From the NCBI GenBank assembly GCA_963826795.1, contig CAWGYT010000012.1:1-64000 (forward strand): a DNA stretch of 64,000 nucleotides. The letters run 5' to 3'. Position numbers and translations under genes: made by a program. The notes beneath the pieces were generated by a model. It had not been told where the DNA came from. It saw only the letters and a list, made by a program, of their open reading frames with translations, and searched no databases. Every line of letters begins with the position of its first letter. Position 1 is the stretch's first letter. Of the stretch, positions 54,952 through 63,226 are shown piece after piece. The DNA comes from CAWGYT01 sp963826795. Its GTDB lineage: Bacteria; Planctomycetota; Planctomycetia; Pirellulales; Pirellulaceae.

Positions 54952-55163
54952 GGCGCGATCGCTGCCCGACGAACCGGGCGGAGAGGATGGGACGGGACCC
55001 AATCCCACGCGGATGTGTGAAATCGTACTCGATGCCCCCTGCCAGGAAAAGGGCGTTCCCGCCCCGGCGAAATGGACGTGTCGGACTGGCCGGACGCTGT
55101 CCGGTTCGTTTATGATAGGGCCCCAGGGCTGGCCGAGTTTCCCGGGACGGCAAAGAGTCTCTC

Positions 55164-56360
55164 GTGCAGCATCTCTACATTCAAACCTCCGAGCAACTGC
55201 GGTCGTTTTGTGATCAACTGCGCGACGTGCCGTTGATTGGCTTCGACACGGAATTCGTTTCGGAGGACACGTATCGCCCCGATCTCTGCCTGATCCAGAT
55301 CGCCGCCGGGGACCTGCTGGCCGTCGTTGATCCTCGCGACGTGCCCGATGTGACACCTTTTTGGCAGGTGCTGTGTGAGGGGAACCACACCACGCTCGTG
55401 CATGCTGGCCGCGAGGAGATTCGCTTCTGCCTGCACGCGATTGGGTTGCGCCCGAGGCGGCTGTTCGACACCCAAATCGCCGCCGGTCTGGTGGGGCTGG
55501 ATTACCCCGCGTCCTACAGCAAGCTGATCGCACGACTGCTCGACCAGGTCTTGGCCAAGGGGGAAACACGCACGGACTGGCGTCGCCGCCCCTTGTCGCC
55601 AAGGCAAATTGAATACGCCTTGCTGGACGTGACGTATCTGGAGCCGCTCTATCGACAGCTCACGGCGTCGATCGAGCAACTCGATCGTACGGCATGGCTC
55701 GACGAGGAGATGCAGCGTTGGCAGGAGGAGCTGGAGGAGGCCGAGCGACGCGAGAACTGGCGGCGAGTTTCCGGCGCGACGGGACTTTCGGAAAAGTCGA
55801 TGGTCATCGTTCGAGAACTTTGGCGGTGGCGCGAGAACGAAGCGGAACGACAAAACCGACCCGCGCGAAGGATCCTGCGTGACGACTTGCTGGTCGAGTT
55901 GGCCCGACGCGCCAAGAGCGACCCGGGGCAAATCCGGGCCATTCGCGGGATTGAGCGATCCTTGGCCAAGCGACATCTGGCGGAGGTGGCCGAGCGGATC
56001 CACTACGCTCAGGGGCTTCCTCGCAGCGAGTGGCCCCAGCGTCCGCCCCGGGCACCCTCGTCCCATGGCAATCTGGTAGGCCAGTTCATCGCCGCCGCGC
56101 TCAACAGCATCTGCCGGGCACAACGTTTGGCCCCGAGCCTGGTCGGGACCGTCCAGGACGTGCGCGACCTGGTCGATCACCGGCTCGGTTCGCCACGATC
56201 GGACGACGCCCCGTCGCCGGCCCTCACCTACGGTTGGCGAGCACGCGTTGTCGGCCGGACCATTGACGATCTGCTGGAGGGTCGCCTGGCCATTCGCATT
56301 CAAGACCCGAGGTCCGAAGATCCGCTCACGCTGGAGTGGGTCGAGCGGAGCCCCGACTGA
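55164..56360 (+). CDS. rnd: Ribonuclease D-like 3'-5' exoribonuclease
   Basis: 398 residues from GTG 55164. DEDDy exonuclease: D28 and E30 in LIGFDTEFVSE, third site HAGREEIRF where the usual Asp is Glu85, and Y151/D155 in EYALLDVTYL. An HRDC domain follows (about 215-290). RNase D trims the 3' ends of tRNA and other small RNAs, which fits its position next to a tRNA gene on the opposite strand, though that may be chance. The C-terminal ~90 residues are not assigned. Start selected at the GTG directly before QHLYIQTSEQLRSF. Confidence 0.88.
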   Translation: MQHLYIQTSEQLRSFCDQLRDVPLIGFDTEFVSEDTYRPDLCLIQIAAGDLLAVVDPRDVPDVTPFWQVLCEGNHTTLVHAGREEIRFCLHAIGLRPRRLFDTQIAAGLVGLDYPASYSKLIARLLDQVLAKGETRTDWRRRPLSPRQIEYALLDVTYLEPLYRQLTASIEQLDRTAWLDEEMQRWQEELEEAERRENWRRVSGATGLSEKSMVIVRELWRWRENEAERQNRPARRILRDDLLVELARRAKSDPGQIRAIRGIERSLAKRHLAEVAERIHYAQGLPRSEWPQRPPRAPSSHGNLVGQFIAAALNSICRAQRLAPSLVGTVQDVRDLVDHRLGSPRSDDAPSPALTYGWRARVVGRTIDDLLEGRLAIRIQDPRSEDPLTLEWVERSPD

Positions 56361-56384
56361 GCCCGAATCCCTCCCGCAACGACT

Positions 56385-56419
56385 AAACGCGTTGCGACTC
56401 AATGAGCCGCAACGCGTTT
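56385..56419. terminator. Bidirectional terminator hairpin
   Basis: AAACGCGTTGCG (56385-56396) pairs perfectly with CGCAACGCGTTT (56408-56419) around an 11-base loop. It lies between the convergent stops of rnd (56360) and the DUF11 gene (56468). The A-rich start and T-rich end provide a short U tract on either strand, so it can stop transcription from both sides. Confidence 0.8.
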
Positions 56420-56467
56420 GCGTTCCCCCCCAGGAATGATTGAATCGATGTCGATCCCGTCGGAAAC

Positions 56468-58441
56468 TTAGCGCTGGATCTTGAGTTCTTTCACCGGGGT
56501 GTTCGGCCCGCGTGTCGGACGACGGGCAGCCTGCTGAATCGCTGGCCCTTCGCCATAAAACCGCGTCCACTCCTCAACCGCCAGCTTGGTTTCCGGATCG
56601 TTGCATTCCAATTCGGCCCGGAAGACGTGATCTCCCGGTCGACTCGCCTGAGCCGTAATTCGGAGCATCATCTCCTGCCCGGCGGCGAGCCGCGGAATGG
56701 TTTGCAGCACGACTTCGCCTTCGTTGAGCTGCCCTCGCCAGCCGCTGACACCCGTCGGTTCGATGCCCTCGGAGAAGTAACCGAACAGTCGAATATTTTC
56801 GGCTGCTTTCGTGCCGCGATTGGTGATTCGCACTTCATAGCCGACTTCGGCACCCACGGCGATCGCTCCTTGCGGATCGTTGACCGTGAGCTTGAGATCG
56901 GCGAGTGATTCCACTTGCGTCACCGTCGAACCCAGCGCACTCAGGTCACCCGAGGCCACCATTCGCAAGTCGACGCGGTTTTCCCCAGCGGCAAGCAACA
57001 TGCATTCCATCTCGAGCACTCGCGTGGCTCCGGGACGCAGCGTCCCCAGTGCCCATTCGACCTGGCCGCTATTCGCGTCGAGACTGCCCCCGTCGCTGGC
57101 GGCGACATCCTTCGAACCCGCGGGCAGCGTCGCCACCACGACGACACTGGCAGCCGGGGCATCCCCCGTGTTGGCAACGCGAACGACATAGCGAGCGCGA
57201 GTGCCGGCATACTTCATCGGCGGACCCTCGACGAGCACTTCCAGGGCGGCCCGGCGAACCGTCACGTCCTGCTCGCCACGGGCCAGGAGTCCGCCGTCGG
57301 CCGTCGCTTCCGCTCGAACGTGAATCTCGCCCGTTTGCCGGGTCGTCAGTTCGACTTCAACCGTCCGCCGCTCGCCAGCGGCCAACGTTCCCAGTTGACG
57401 GACTCCCGCCGTGCGTTCACTGGGGATCAGCGGCAGGAGATTCAGCACGACGTTCTCGGCTGCACCCGTACCCGGGTTCGAGACGGTGATCGTGTAGACT
57501 TTCGTTTCGCCGTACATCACCTCTTGCGGCCCCACGACGGTCAGCTGCAGTTTCGGCTCCTGGACCTGAATCTGAGTGGTCGAACGGGCCGGCGAAATGG
57601 TCCAGGTCACGCCCAGATCCAGCGGACGGCTGCCCCGCGGAATCAGGTCGAGAATTAGCTTTTCCTGCCCCAGTCCGTTCAGCCGATCGAGCGACCAGCT
57701 GAGGACGGCGTTGCCGGAATCATCCGGCTGAATATTGGCCGTGCCGAAGCTGGGGTTCTGCTGCACGATTTCGACCCATTGGGGAATGTTCACTCGCACG
57801 ACCACGTCCTTGGCCGGAAAGTCACTCCGGTTGGTCAAGTCGACCACAAAGGTGGCCGTCTTTCCCACAACGATCGTCTTGGGACCACGGGTCACCACCG
57901 AGAGCACCGGACTTTGGTCCCGGATCAAGACCGCCTCGCCCGATTCCGCGACAACCGGCGGCTCGGCCTGACCCAGTTGACCCAGCTCAAGCGTCGGCTC
58001 GGGACTGACCGTGGCCGTGTTCACCGCGGCCACAGGACGCTCTGATTCGACCGTCGTCAGGGTCATGCGTCCCGGCTCGTCAGGGCCAGAATCGCCGGCC
58101 ACGGGCGACGCCACTGGGCTCGGCTCATGCCCCAAAGCAGGGCGTTTCATCACCGAAGGCAGCTCGTCGACACCCGGCAGCGATTCCGCGATCGGAGCGG
58201 GATCGGCCGCGGGGCCCGAACTGGCGTCCGTGTTATCGACCGGGGCGTCGTCCACCGCCTCGTCAGGCATCGTCGCGACACCGGCCGTCGGACCGGAGGG
58301 ATTTGCCGTCGCCGGAGTTGTCGCCGAGGGCGTGTCCGGCACGCGTCGTCGCGACGAATTGGTAGCCGACATCGGCGTCGCCGTCGCGGCAGGCATCGTC
58401 GTCGTCGTTGCCGCTGTGGCGGGGAGATCCTCCAGGATCAC
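56468..58441 (-). CDS. Secreted DUF11-repeat surface protein
   Basis: 657 residues as drawn, beginning at GTG 58441. A Thr/Ala/Pro-rich disordered N-terminus (1-155) is followed by four or more Ig-like DUF11-type repeats: VVGKTATFVVDLTNRSDFPA, KDVVVRVNIPQWVEIV, then MYGETKVYTITVSNPGTGAA, YAGTRARYVVRVANTGDAPA and AVGAEVGYEVRITNRGTKAA. Such repeats build cell-surface proteins. No signal peptide is at this start; one lies upstream in another frame (58572-58772), so the N-terminus seems to be broken by indels. The 3' end is 49 bases from the shared terminator hairpin. Confidence 0.82.
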   Translation of the reverse strand: MILEDLPATAATTTTMPAATATPMSATNSSRRRVPDTPSATTPATANPSGPTAGVATMPDEAVDDAPVDNTDASSGPAADPAPIAESLPGVDELPSVMKRPALGHEPSPVASPVAGDSGPDEPGRMTLTTVESERPVAAVNTATVSPEPTLELGQLGQAEPPVVAESGEAVLIRDQSPVLSVVTRGPKTIVVGKTATFVVDLTNRSDFPAKDVVVRVNIPQWVEIVQQNPSFGTANIQPDDSGNAVLSWSLDRLNGLGQEKLILDLIPRGSRPLDLGVTWTISPARSTTQIQVQEPKLQLTVVGPQEVMYGETKVYTITVSNPGTGAAENVVLNLLPLIPSERTAGVRQLGTLAAGERRTVEVELTTRQTGEIHVRAEATADGGLLARGEQDVTVRRAALEVLVEGPPMKYAGTRARYVVRVANTGDAPAASVVVVATLPAGSKDVAASDGGSLDANSGQVEWALGTLRPGATRVLEMECMLLAAGENRVDLRMVASGDLSALGSTVTQVESLADLKLTVNDPQGAIAVGAEVGYEVRITNRGTKAAENIRLFGYFSEGIEPTGVSGWRGQLNEGEVVLQTIPRLAAGQEMMLRITAQASRPGDHVFRAELECNDPETKLAVEEWTRFYGEGPAIQQAARRPTRGPNTPVKELKIQR

Positions 58442-58772
58442 TGAGCTCCGAATCTGGCGAAGCGGTCCGCGGCTCGGCCCGGCCCGCGTCCGGCCGAGGA
58501 CGACCCATCGGAGGGCGGACCCATCGTGTCAAAATGAACGACCGGTTGCGCCGAGTTGACCTGGGTGCCGGTCAGCGCGCAGGAACCTTGCCTTGCTTGA
58601 ACCAGCCGGCGGGCAAACTGGTGCGACGGTGGAGTATCGGTGCCGCCGATTGGACTTGGCTGCCACGGTCGGACGGAGACTTCTGTTCGACCTCGCCTTC
58701 CGCCATCGTGACCGAGGCCAAGAGCATCGTGGCGAGCATCGTACCCGTGAATAGCTGCTGCTTATTGGACAT
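58442..58772 (-). pseudogene. Signal-peptide portion of the DUF11 gene, out of frame
   Basis: A frame from ATG 58772 gives MSNKQQLFTGTMLATMLLAS VTMAEGE, an evident signal peptide, then a short mature part ending at a TGA (58572-58574). In the next 130 bases a second frame reads TQVNSAQPVVHFDTMG and a third joins the DUF11 frame (GPLRQIRSSVILEDL). The three pieces in order look like one N-terminal region needing two frame corrections. This is either gene decay or clustered base errors. Confidence 0.5.
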
Positions 58773-58941
58773 CGCTGGTTCCCGTCGATTCGAGACTAGA
58801 GAGCTTGCTCGTGCGGTCTTTATCGGTTGGTCCAATCGCGGGAATTGAATAAGATTTCCGGGTTACGTGTTTTCCAACGTGACGCCGGGGTCGCTGCGGC
58901 AGCAACAGCAATGACACGACAGCAGGCGATGGGGAGCCAAC

Positions 58942-59264
58942 ATGACGTCACGAAGGGAAAAAATCGAAGCGATGCTGGCAGACGAGCCCGAGGACCGGTT
59001 TCTGCGATACAGCCTTGCCTTGGAACTGGCGAAGGAAGATCGTCACGAGGAAAGTCTCGCGGACTGACCGAGCTCACGCGTGAGAGTCCGCCCTACGTCC
59101 CCGCTTACTTCATGGCGGCACAACAGCTTGCGGCAAGGGGTCAAGTTGAACCGGCGCGTGGTTTCTTGCGGGAAGGAATTGAAGCGGCCCGCCAACAGGG
59201 CGACGCGCATGCCGCGGGAGAAATGGGAGAAATGCTCGCGAGCCTGGGAATTTCAGGCGTCTAA
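58942..59264 (+). pseudogene. Small TPR-type protein, frameshifted
   Basis: ATG 58942 starts TSRREKIEAMLADEPEDRFL and RYSLALELAKEDRHEESLA, then a TGA follows at 59065. From about 59062 the next frame continues smoothly: GLTELTRESPPYVPAYFMA, AQQLAARGQVEPARGFLREG and EIAARQQGD-type helix to the stop at 59264. One missing base in GCGGACTGACC explains the break. The joined protein (~107 residues) is a TPR-like small protein of planctomycete type; function unknown. The 3' end overlaps the PSP1 gene by 12 bases, tail to tail. Confidence 0.65.
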
Positions 59265-59930
59265 CGGTGCCTGACTCGCGCAGCTGGACGCGATCGAACA
59301 GGCACCACATCCTCCGGCAGTCCCGCATCCCGCGGCGCTCTCGGTCCCACAACCCGGCCCGCAGCCGCGCTCAAGCAGGTCGGCGAACTGTCGAAATTGG
59401 ACCTTCGTCTCGTAAACCTCCGCCAACTCGCGGGTCACCTCATCGATTTCGGGTGTCACCTCGCCCAAGAAATAGAAGTAGATCGACCGGCCATCGAACA
59501 GATGCTCGACTTCCACCAAGTCGGCCGGGATCTCGCGTTCGGCCAACAACTGGACGCAGGCCAGAAACGCCTGCTCGCGGTCCCGTTCGAGCCGGGCGAG
59601 AATCAGGTCGTCCTCGGGAGTGACCCTCCGCAGGAGGCGACCTGCGACGGCCGCCTCGCCCGGTGGGGCGTCCGCCAGGACGCCCGTGTTTCCCGCGCTT
59701 TCCGTTTTTCCCGTGTCTCCCTCATTACCCGTGCTGCCCGTGTTTCCCGTGTTGCCGGTGAGCGAAACAGCCGCTGCGCGGGCCGGGCCTTGCAACAGGG
59801 TGCCGACCTCAAGTCCTCGTGCCGTCCGACAAACAACCCGCTGGCCCCGCCGAAATGCCTCGCCCGACGCCGCCGCGCAGCGTGCGACCTGACCGAAAAG
59901 CCCAAGACGTACCAGATAATGATTCACCAA
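59253..59930 (-). CDS. PSP1/YaaT domain protein
   Basis: 225 residues. The PSP1 C-terminal domain is clear (ERDREQAFLACVQLLAEREI, DLVEVEHLFDGRSIYFYFLG, PEIDEVTRELAEVYETKVQF). It is preceded by a Gly/Thr/Asn repeat (GNTGNTGSTGNEGDTGKTES) coded by a nine-base DNA repeat at about 59690-59765 and followed by a Cys/Gly-rich tail with several CGxxC-like pairs (GCGPGCGTESAAGCG), possibly metal-binding. YaaT-type proteins act in RNA/regulatory complexes in Firmicutes; the role here is unknown. The DNA repeat within the coding region is prone to length change. Confidence 0.8.
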   Translation of the reverse strand: MVNHYLVRLGLFGQVARCAAASGEAFRRGQRVVCRTARGLEVGTLLQGPARAAAVSLTGNTGNTGSTGNEGDTGKTESAGNTGVLADAPPGEAAVAGRLLRRVTPEDDLILARLERDREQAFLACVQLLAEREIPADLVEVEHLFDGRSIYFYFLGEVTPEIDEVTRELAEVYETKVQFRQFADLLERGCGPGCGTESAAGCGTAGGCGACSIASSCASQAPLDA

Positions 59931-60416
59931 GTCACCTCATTTGGCGCTACGCCGCGATTTAAGGCGTACGCCGCGTCGACCGCGGCGGCCATTCAGATGC
60001 CTCGGTCGGCAAGCGGCAGCCGTTGAACAACGCGGATTTGAGGACCTGACGCGGCACCGAAACCCGGTCAGTCGCGTCGCTTCACAATTCTCTCCTACGG
60101 AAGCTTGCCCCTCAGGATAGCAAATCGTCTCGGACCGCGGGGGAGTCGCGGGGCGGCTGGGCGTGCTGAGCCGGGCTGTGCTTTCGGGCCGTGCTTTCGG
60201 GCCGTGCTTTCGGGCCGTGCTTCGGGCCGTGCGTCCGGATTTGGCGACCCGCCTGAGCGCGGAAACGGGTTCCGAGCGATCCAAGGGTAACCCGCTTGCT
60301 TGATTGGCCGGTCTATTGGTACCTTCGTGCTATCGATCCTCTCCGGTCGCCGGCCGCGCCCGAGCACCGCCACAGAAGCCGGAGTTGCGCTTCACTCTCT
60401 TCGCTCCTGGACGATC
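59931..60416. other. Intergenic region upstream of bioB
   Basis: No supportable gene. It contains the 13-base tandem repeat at 60173-60232 and, further left, GC-rich sequence with short open frames but no motif. No known riboswitch or BirA-like palindrome could be recognised with confidence. Confidence 0.4.
60173..60232. repeat. 13-bp tandem repeat
   Basis: CCGTGCTTTCGGG is repeated about four times (first copy CTGTGCTTTCGGG, last shortened to CCGTGCTTCGGG). It lies about 190 bases before the bioB start codon. No function known. Confidence 0.75.
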
Positions 60417-61454
60417 ATGACCATCGCGAATCCGACCTCCGCCGATCACGACACCACGCCATGGCACCAATTGGCGACCGGCATTCTGGCGAATCACCCC
60501 ATCTCGACGGCTCAGGCCCTGTCCGTGCTTGAGGCGCCCGACGAGCAGTTGCTTGAGATTTTGGCCGCGGCGTATCGGGTTCGGCATCATCACTTCGGGA
60601 ACAGCGTGCAGCTGTATTTCTTGATGAATGCCAAGAGCGGGCTCTGTCCGGAGGATTGCTCCTACTGCTCGCAGTCCAAGGTCGCCACGTCGGACATCCC
60701 GCGCTACAACATTCTGAGTCGCGAGAAGCTGCTGGATGGAGCTCGGGTCGCGTTCGAGCGGCAGTCGAAAACGTATTGCATCGTGATCTCGGCGCGGGGC
60801 CCCAACGAGCGAGAGATGGAGGCGGTGACGACGATCGTCCCGGAGATCAAGCGACGGTATGACCTGAAGATCTGCGCCTGCTTGGGACTCCTCACGCCAG
60901 AACAGGCAACTCGTTTGAAAGCCTGCGGGGTGGACCGCGTGAACCACAACCTCAACACGGGCCCCGAGTTCTACGACCAGATTTGCTCGACGCACACCTA
61001 CCAGGACCGCGTCGAGACGCTCAAGGCAGTGCGCGGGGCGGGCATCGAGTTGTGCAGTGGCGGCATTCTGGGAATGGGTGAGAAGCCCTCCGATCTGGTG
61101 CAGATGGCTTTTGAGCTGCGGGGCTTGGAAGTCGAGTCGATCCCGATCAACTTTTTAAATCCGGTCGACGGCACGCCGCTGGCTGGAATGGACGAGCTGA
61201 ACCCGAGGCAGTGCCTGAAGGCGCTGGCGATGTTCCGCTTTGTCAATCCCGCGTCGGAGATCCGAATTGCCGGGGGCCGCGAGATCCACTTGGGCAGTAT
61301 GCAATGCATGGGCTTGTATGCGGCCAATTCGCTGTTCGTCGGCGACTACCTCACGACCAAGGGACAATCGCCCGAAGATGACTACCGCATGATCGAACAG
61401 ATGGGGTTCACGGTGACTCGTCACACCGAGCCCACGGGGATCCTTTCGTCCTGA
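60417..61454 (+). CDS. bioB: Biotin synthase
   Basis: 345 residues from ATG 60417; the frame extends to 60300 but the upstream part has no family similarity. Radical SAM enzyme inserting sulfur into dethiobiotin. The cluster motif is GLCPEDCSYCSQS (CxxxCxxC); further YFLMNAKSG, LKICACLGLL, GVDRVNHNLNTG, RGAGIELCSGGILGMGE, IPINFLNPVDGTPL and IRIAGGREIHLGSMQ, matching BioB. Other bio genes are absent nearby. The following ABC transporter starts 47 bases later on the same strand and may be co-transcribed. Confidence 0.95.
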   Translation: MTIANPTSADHDTTPWHQLATGILANHPISTAQALSVLEAPDEQLLEILAAAYRVRHHHFGNSVQLYFLMNAKSGLCPEDCSYCSQSKVATSDIPRYNILSREKLLDGARVAFERQSKTYCIVISARGPNEREMEAVTTIVPEIKRRYDLKICACLGLLTPEQATRLKACGVDRVNHNLNTGPEFYDQICSTHTYQDRVETLKAVRGAGIELCSGGILGMGEKPSDLVQMAFELRGLEVESIPINFLNPVDGTPLAGMDELNPRQCLKALAMFRFVNPASEIRIAGGREIHLGSMQCMGLYAANSLFVGDYLTTKGQSPEDDYRMIEQMGFTVTRHTEPTGILSS

Positions 61455-61501
61455 CGCCGGTTGGAATGCCATGCGTCTCGCTCGCCGCCGTTCAGGGTCG
61501 C

Positions 61502-62311
61502 ATGCCAAACGCTTGCCACATCACCGCGTGTCAGGTCGACGTCACCTTTGGTGAAGATCAGGTCGCGCTGTCGGATATCAATCTGGATTGTCCGCCCGGT
61601 CAATTCCTGGCCTTAGTTGGCCCCAGCGGCTGTGGCAAGTCAACCTTTCTGCGATGTATCGCCGGACTTCAGCAACCGACCCGCGGCCGAATCCATTTGG
61701 AGGCGACCGAGTCAGGCGGTTCCAAGACGACTGGCGGTTCGCGGACGGCGTATGTCTTTCAAGATCCAACGCTCTTGCCCTGGCGCAACGTGCTGCAAAA
61801 CATCGCCTTGCCGCTGGAACTCTCGGGGACGTCGCGGGCCGCACGCACATCCGCGGCCCGTGGTGCCTTGCGGCGGATCGGTCTAGCCGAGTCGGACGGG
61901 ATGAAGCGCCCTGCGATGCTCTCCGGCGGAATGCGCATGCGCGTCTCGTTGGCACGCGCCCTGGTGACCGAACCGAACGTGCTGCTGCTGGACGAGCCCT
62001 TCGCGGCGCTGGATGACATCTCGCGCCAGCGTTTAAACGAAGAACTCATGCAGATCTGGCTGGAACAGGGCTGGACCGGCCTGTTTGTGACTCACAATGT
62101 GGCCGAGGCCGTGTTCCTCAGCCAGCGGGTGATCGTGATGACCCACCGCCCGGGACGCATCGCGGCCGAGATCCAAGTGCCATTCGAGTACCCGCGCCCG
62201 GCGGAGCTGCGAGCCCGTCCCGAGTTTGCGGCCTTGACCGGTGAAATTGCGTCAGAACTGCGGTCCGCGACCGAGGCACCGGGACTGGCGACGGCCGCCG
62301 GCAATTCATAG
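61502..62311 (+). CDS. ABC transporter ATP-binding protein (SsuB/TauB/ThiZ group)
   Basis: 269 residues from ATG 61502 (the frame begins at 61466). Walker A LVGPSGCGKSTFL, Q-loop YVFQDPTLLPWRN, signature MLSGGMRMRVSLA (Met for Gln-Arg, a common variant), Walker B VLLLDEPFAALDD and H-loop GLFVTHNVAEA are present. These sequences are typical of the nitrate/taurine/pyrimidine-precursor importer ATPases. It is followed by the permease (18 bases) and the lipoprotein, all on the same strand, so the three form one importer. Confidence 0.9.
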   Translation: MPNACHITACQVDVTFGEDQVALSDINLDCPPGQFLALVGPSGCGKSTFLRCIAGLQQPTRGRIHLEATESGGSKTTGGSRTAYVFQDPTLLPWRNVLQNIALPLELSGTSRAARTSAARGALRRIGLAESDGMKRPAMLSGGMRMRVSLARALVTEPNVLLLDEPFAALDDISRQRLNEELMQIWLEQGWTGLFVTHNVAEAVFLSQRVIVMTHRPGRIAAEIQVPFEYPRPAELRARPEFAALTGEIASELRSATEAPGLATAAGNS

Positions 62312-62329
62312 AAAATAAAAGGTTGCCGC

Positions 62330-63163
62330 ATGGCGCGCTCTCGCTGGAATGACTTGTCGCCCGTCTGGACCGGCGTCTGGACCGGCGGCGTGCGCAGCGT
62401 CGTTGGCCGAGGCCTGCCCCCGCTGCTGGCCGCCGTCCTGTTTGTCGCCGGGTGGGACTTGGCCATCCGTCTCTGGCAGATCGAGAGCTACCTGGTCCCC
62501 ACGCCCGGCGCCGTCTGCGAACAGCTGCTGCGGGACCGCGTCCTGCTGGCGTCGGCCTGGTGGCGCACGGCGCAGGCAGCCGTGGCCGGGCTGATGGCCA
62601 GCCTGGCGATTGGAACGCTGGTCGGCGTCCTGTTCGCCCAGTCGCGGTTGCTCCGATACGCTTTCTATCCCTACGCGATTTTCCTGCAGACGGTCCCCAT
62701 CGTCGCGATCGCGCCCCTGCTGGTGATGTGGCTCGGTTACGGGCGACAAGGCGTCATCGCCGTGGCCTTCGTCTTGAGTCTGTTCCCGATCATCGCGGCG
62801 GTCACCTCCGGCATGATGTCGGTTCCGCCTCCGTTGCGCGAACTGTTTGCACTGTATCGGGCGTCACGTTGGCAGCGACTCTCCAAGCTGCAGTTTCCGT
62901 TCGCGATTCCGTACCTCGTGACGGGGCTGAAGACGTCGAGCGGCCTCTCGGTCATCGGAGCGATCGTGGGCGAGTTCTTCGTGGGTTACGGGGACCAGGG
63001 GTTTGGCCTCGGCTACTTGATCCGCAGTTCGGCGGAGAGCTACCAAACGGCCAGCCTGTTTGCCGCCGTCATCCTGTCGACGCTGTTAGGGATCCTCGTG
63101 TTTGCGGTCGTGAGCCTGACTGCCGAGCAGATTCTCCGCCGCTGGGGACACGAGACGGGTTGA
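62330..63163 (+). CDS. ABC transporter permease (SsuC/TauC/ThiX type)
   Basis: 277 residues. Binding-protein-dependent transport permease with about six membrane helices (for example LPPLLAAVLFVAGWDLAI, LMASLAIGTLVGVLFAQ, IVAIAPLLVMWLGYGRQGVI and LSVIGAIVGEFFVGYG). The cytoplasmic EAA-type loop is present as ELFALYRASRWQRLSKLQFP. Start ATG 62330 lies 18 bases after the ATPase stop. Partner of the adjacent ATPase and of the substrate-binding lipoprotein. Confidence 0.9.
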   Translation: MARSRWNDLSPVWTGVWTGGVRSVVGRGLPPLLAAVLFVAGWDLAIRLWQIESYLVPTPGAVCEQLLRDRVLLASAWWRTAQAAVAGLMASLAIGTLVGVLFAQSRLLRYAFYPYAIFLQTVPIVAIAPLLVMWLGYGRQGVIAVAFVLSLFPIIAAVTSGMMSVPPPLRELFALYRASRWQRLSKLQFPFAIPYLVTGLKTSSGLSVIGAIVGEFFVGYGDQGFGLGYLIRSSAESYQTASLFAAVILSTLLGILVFAVVSLTAEQILRRWGHETG

Positions 63164-63226
63164 TCTGCTAAGCTGACCGAACGGCGAAGCGAACCGCTCG
63201 GCGATGGCCCCTTGAGACACGTTTCC

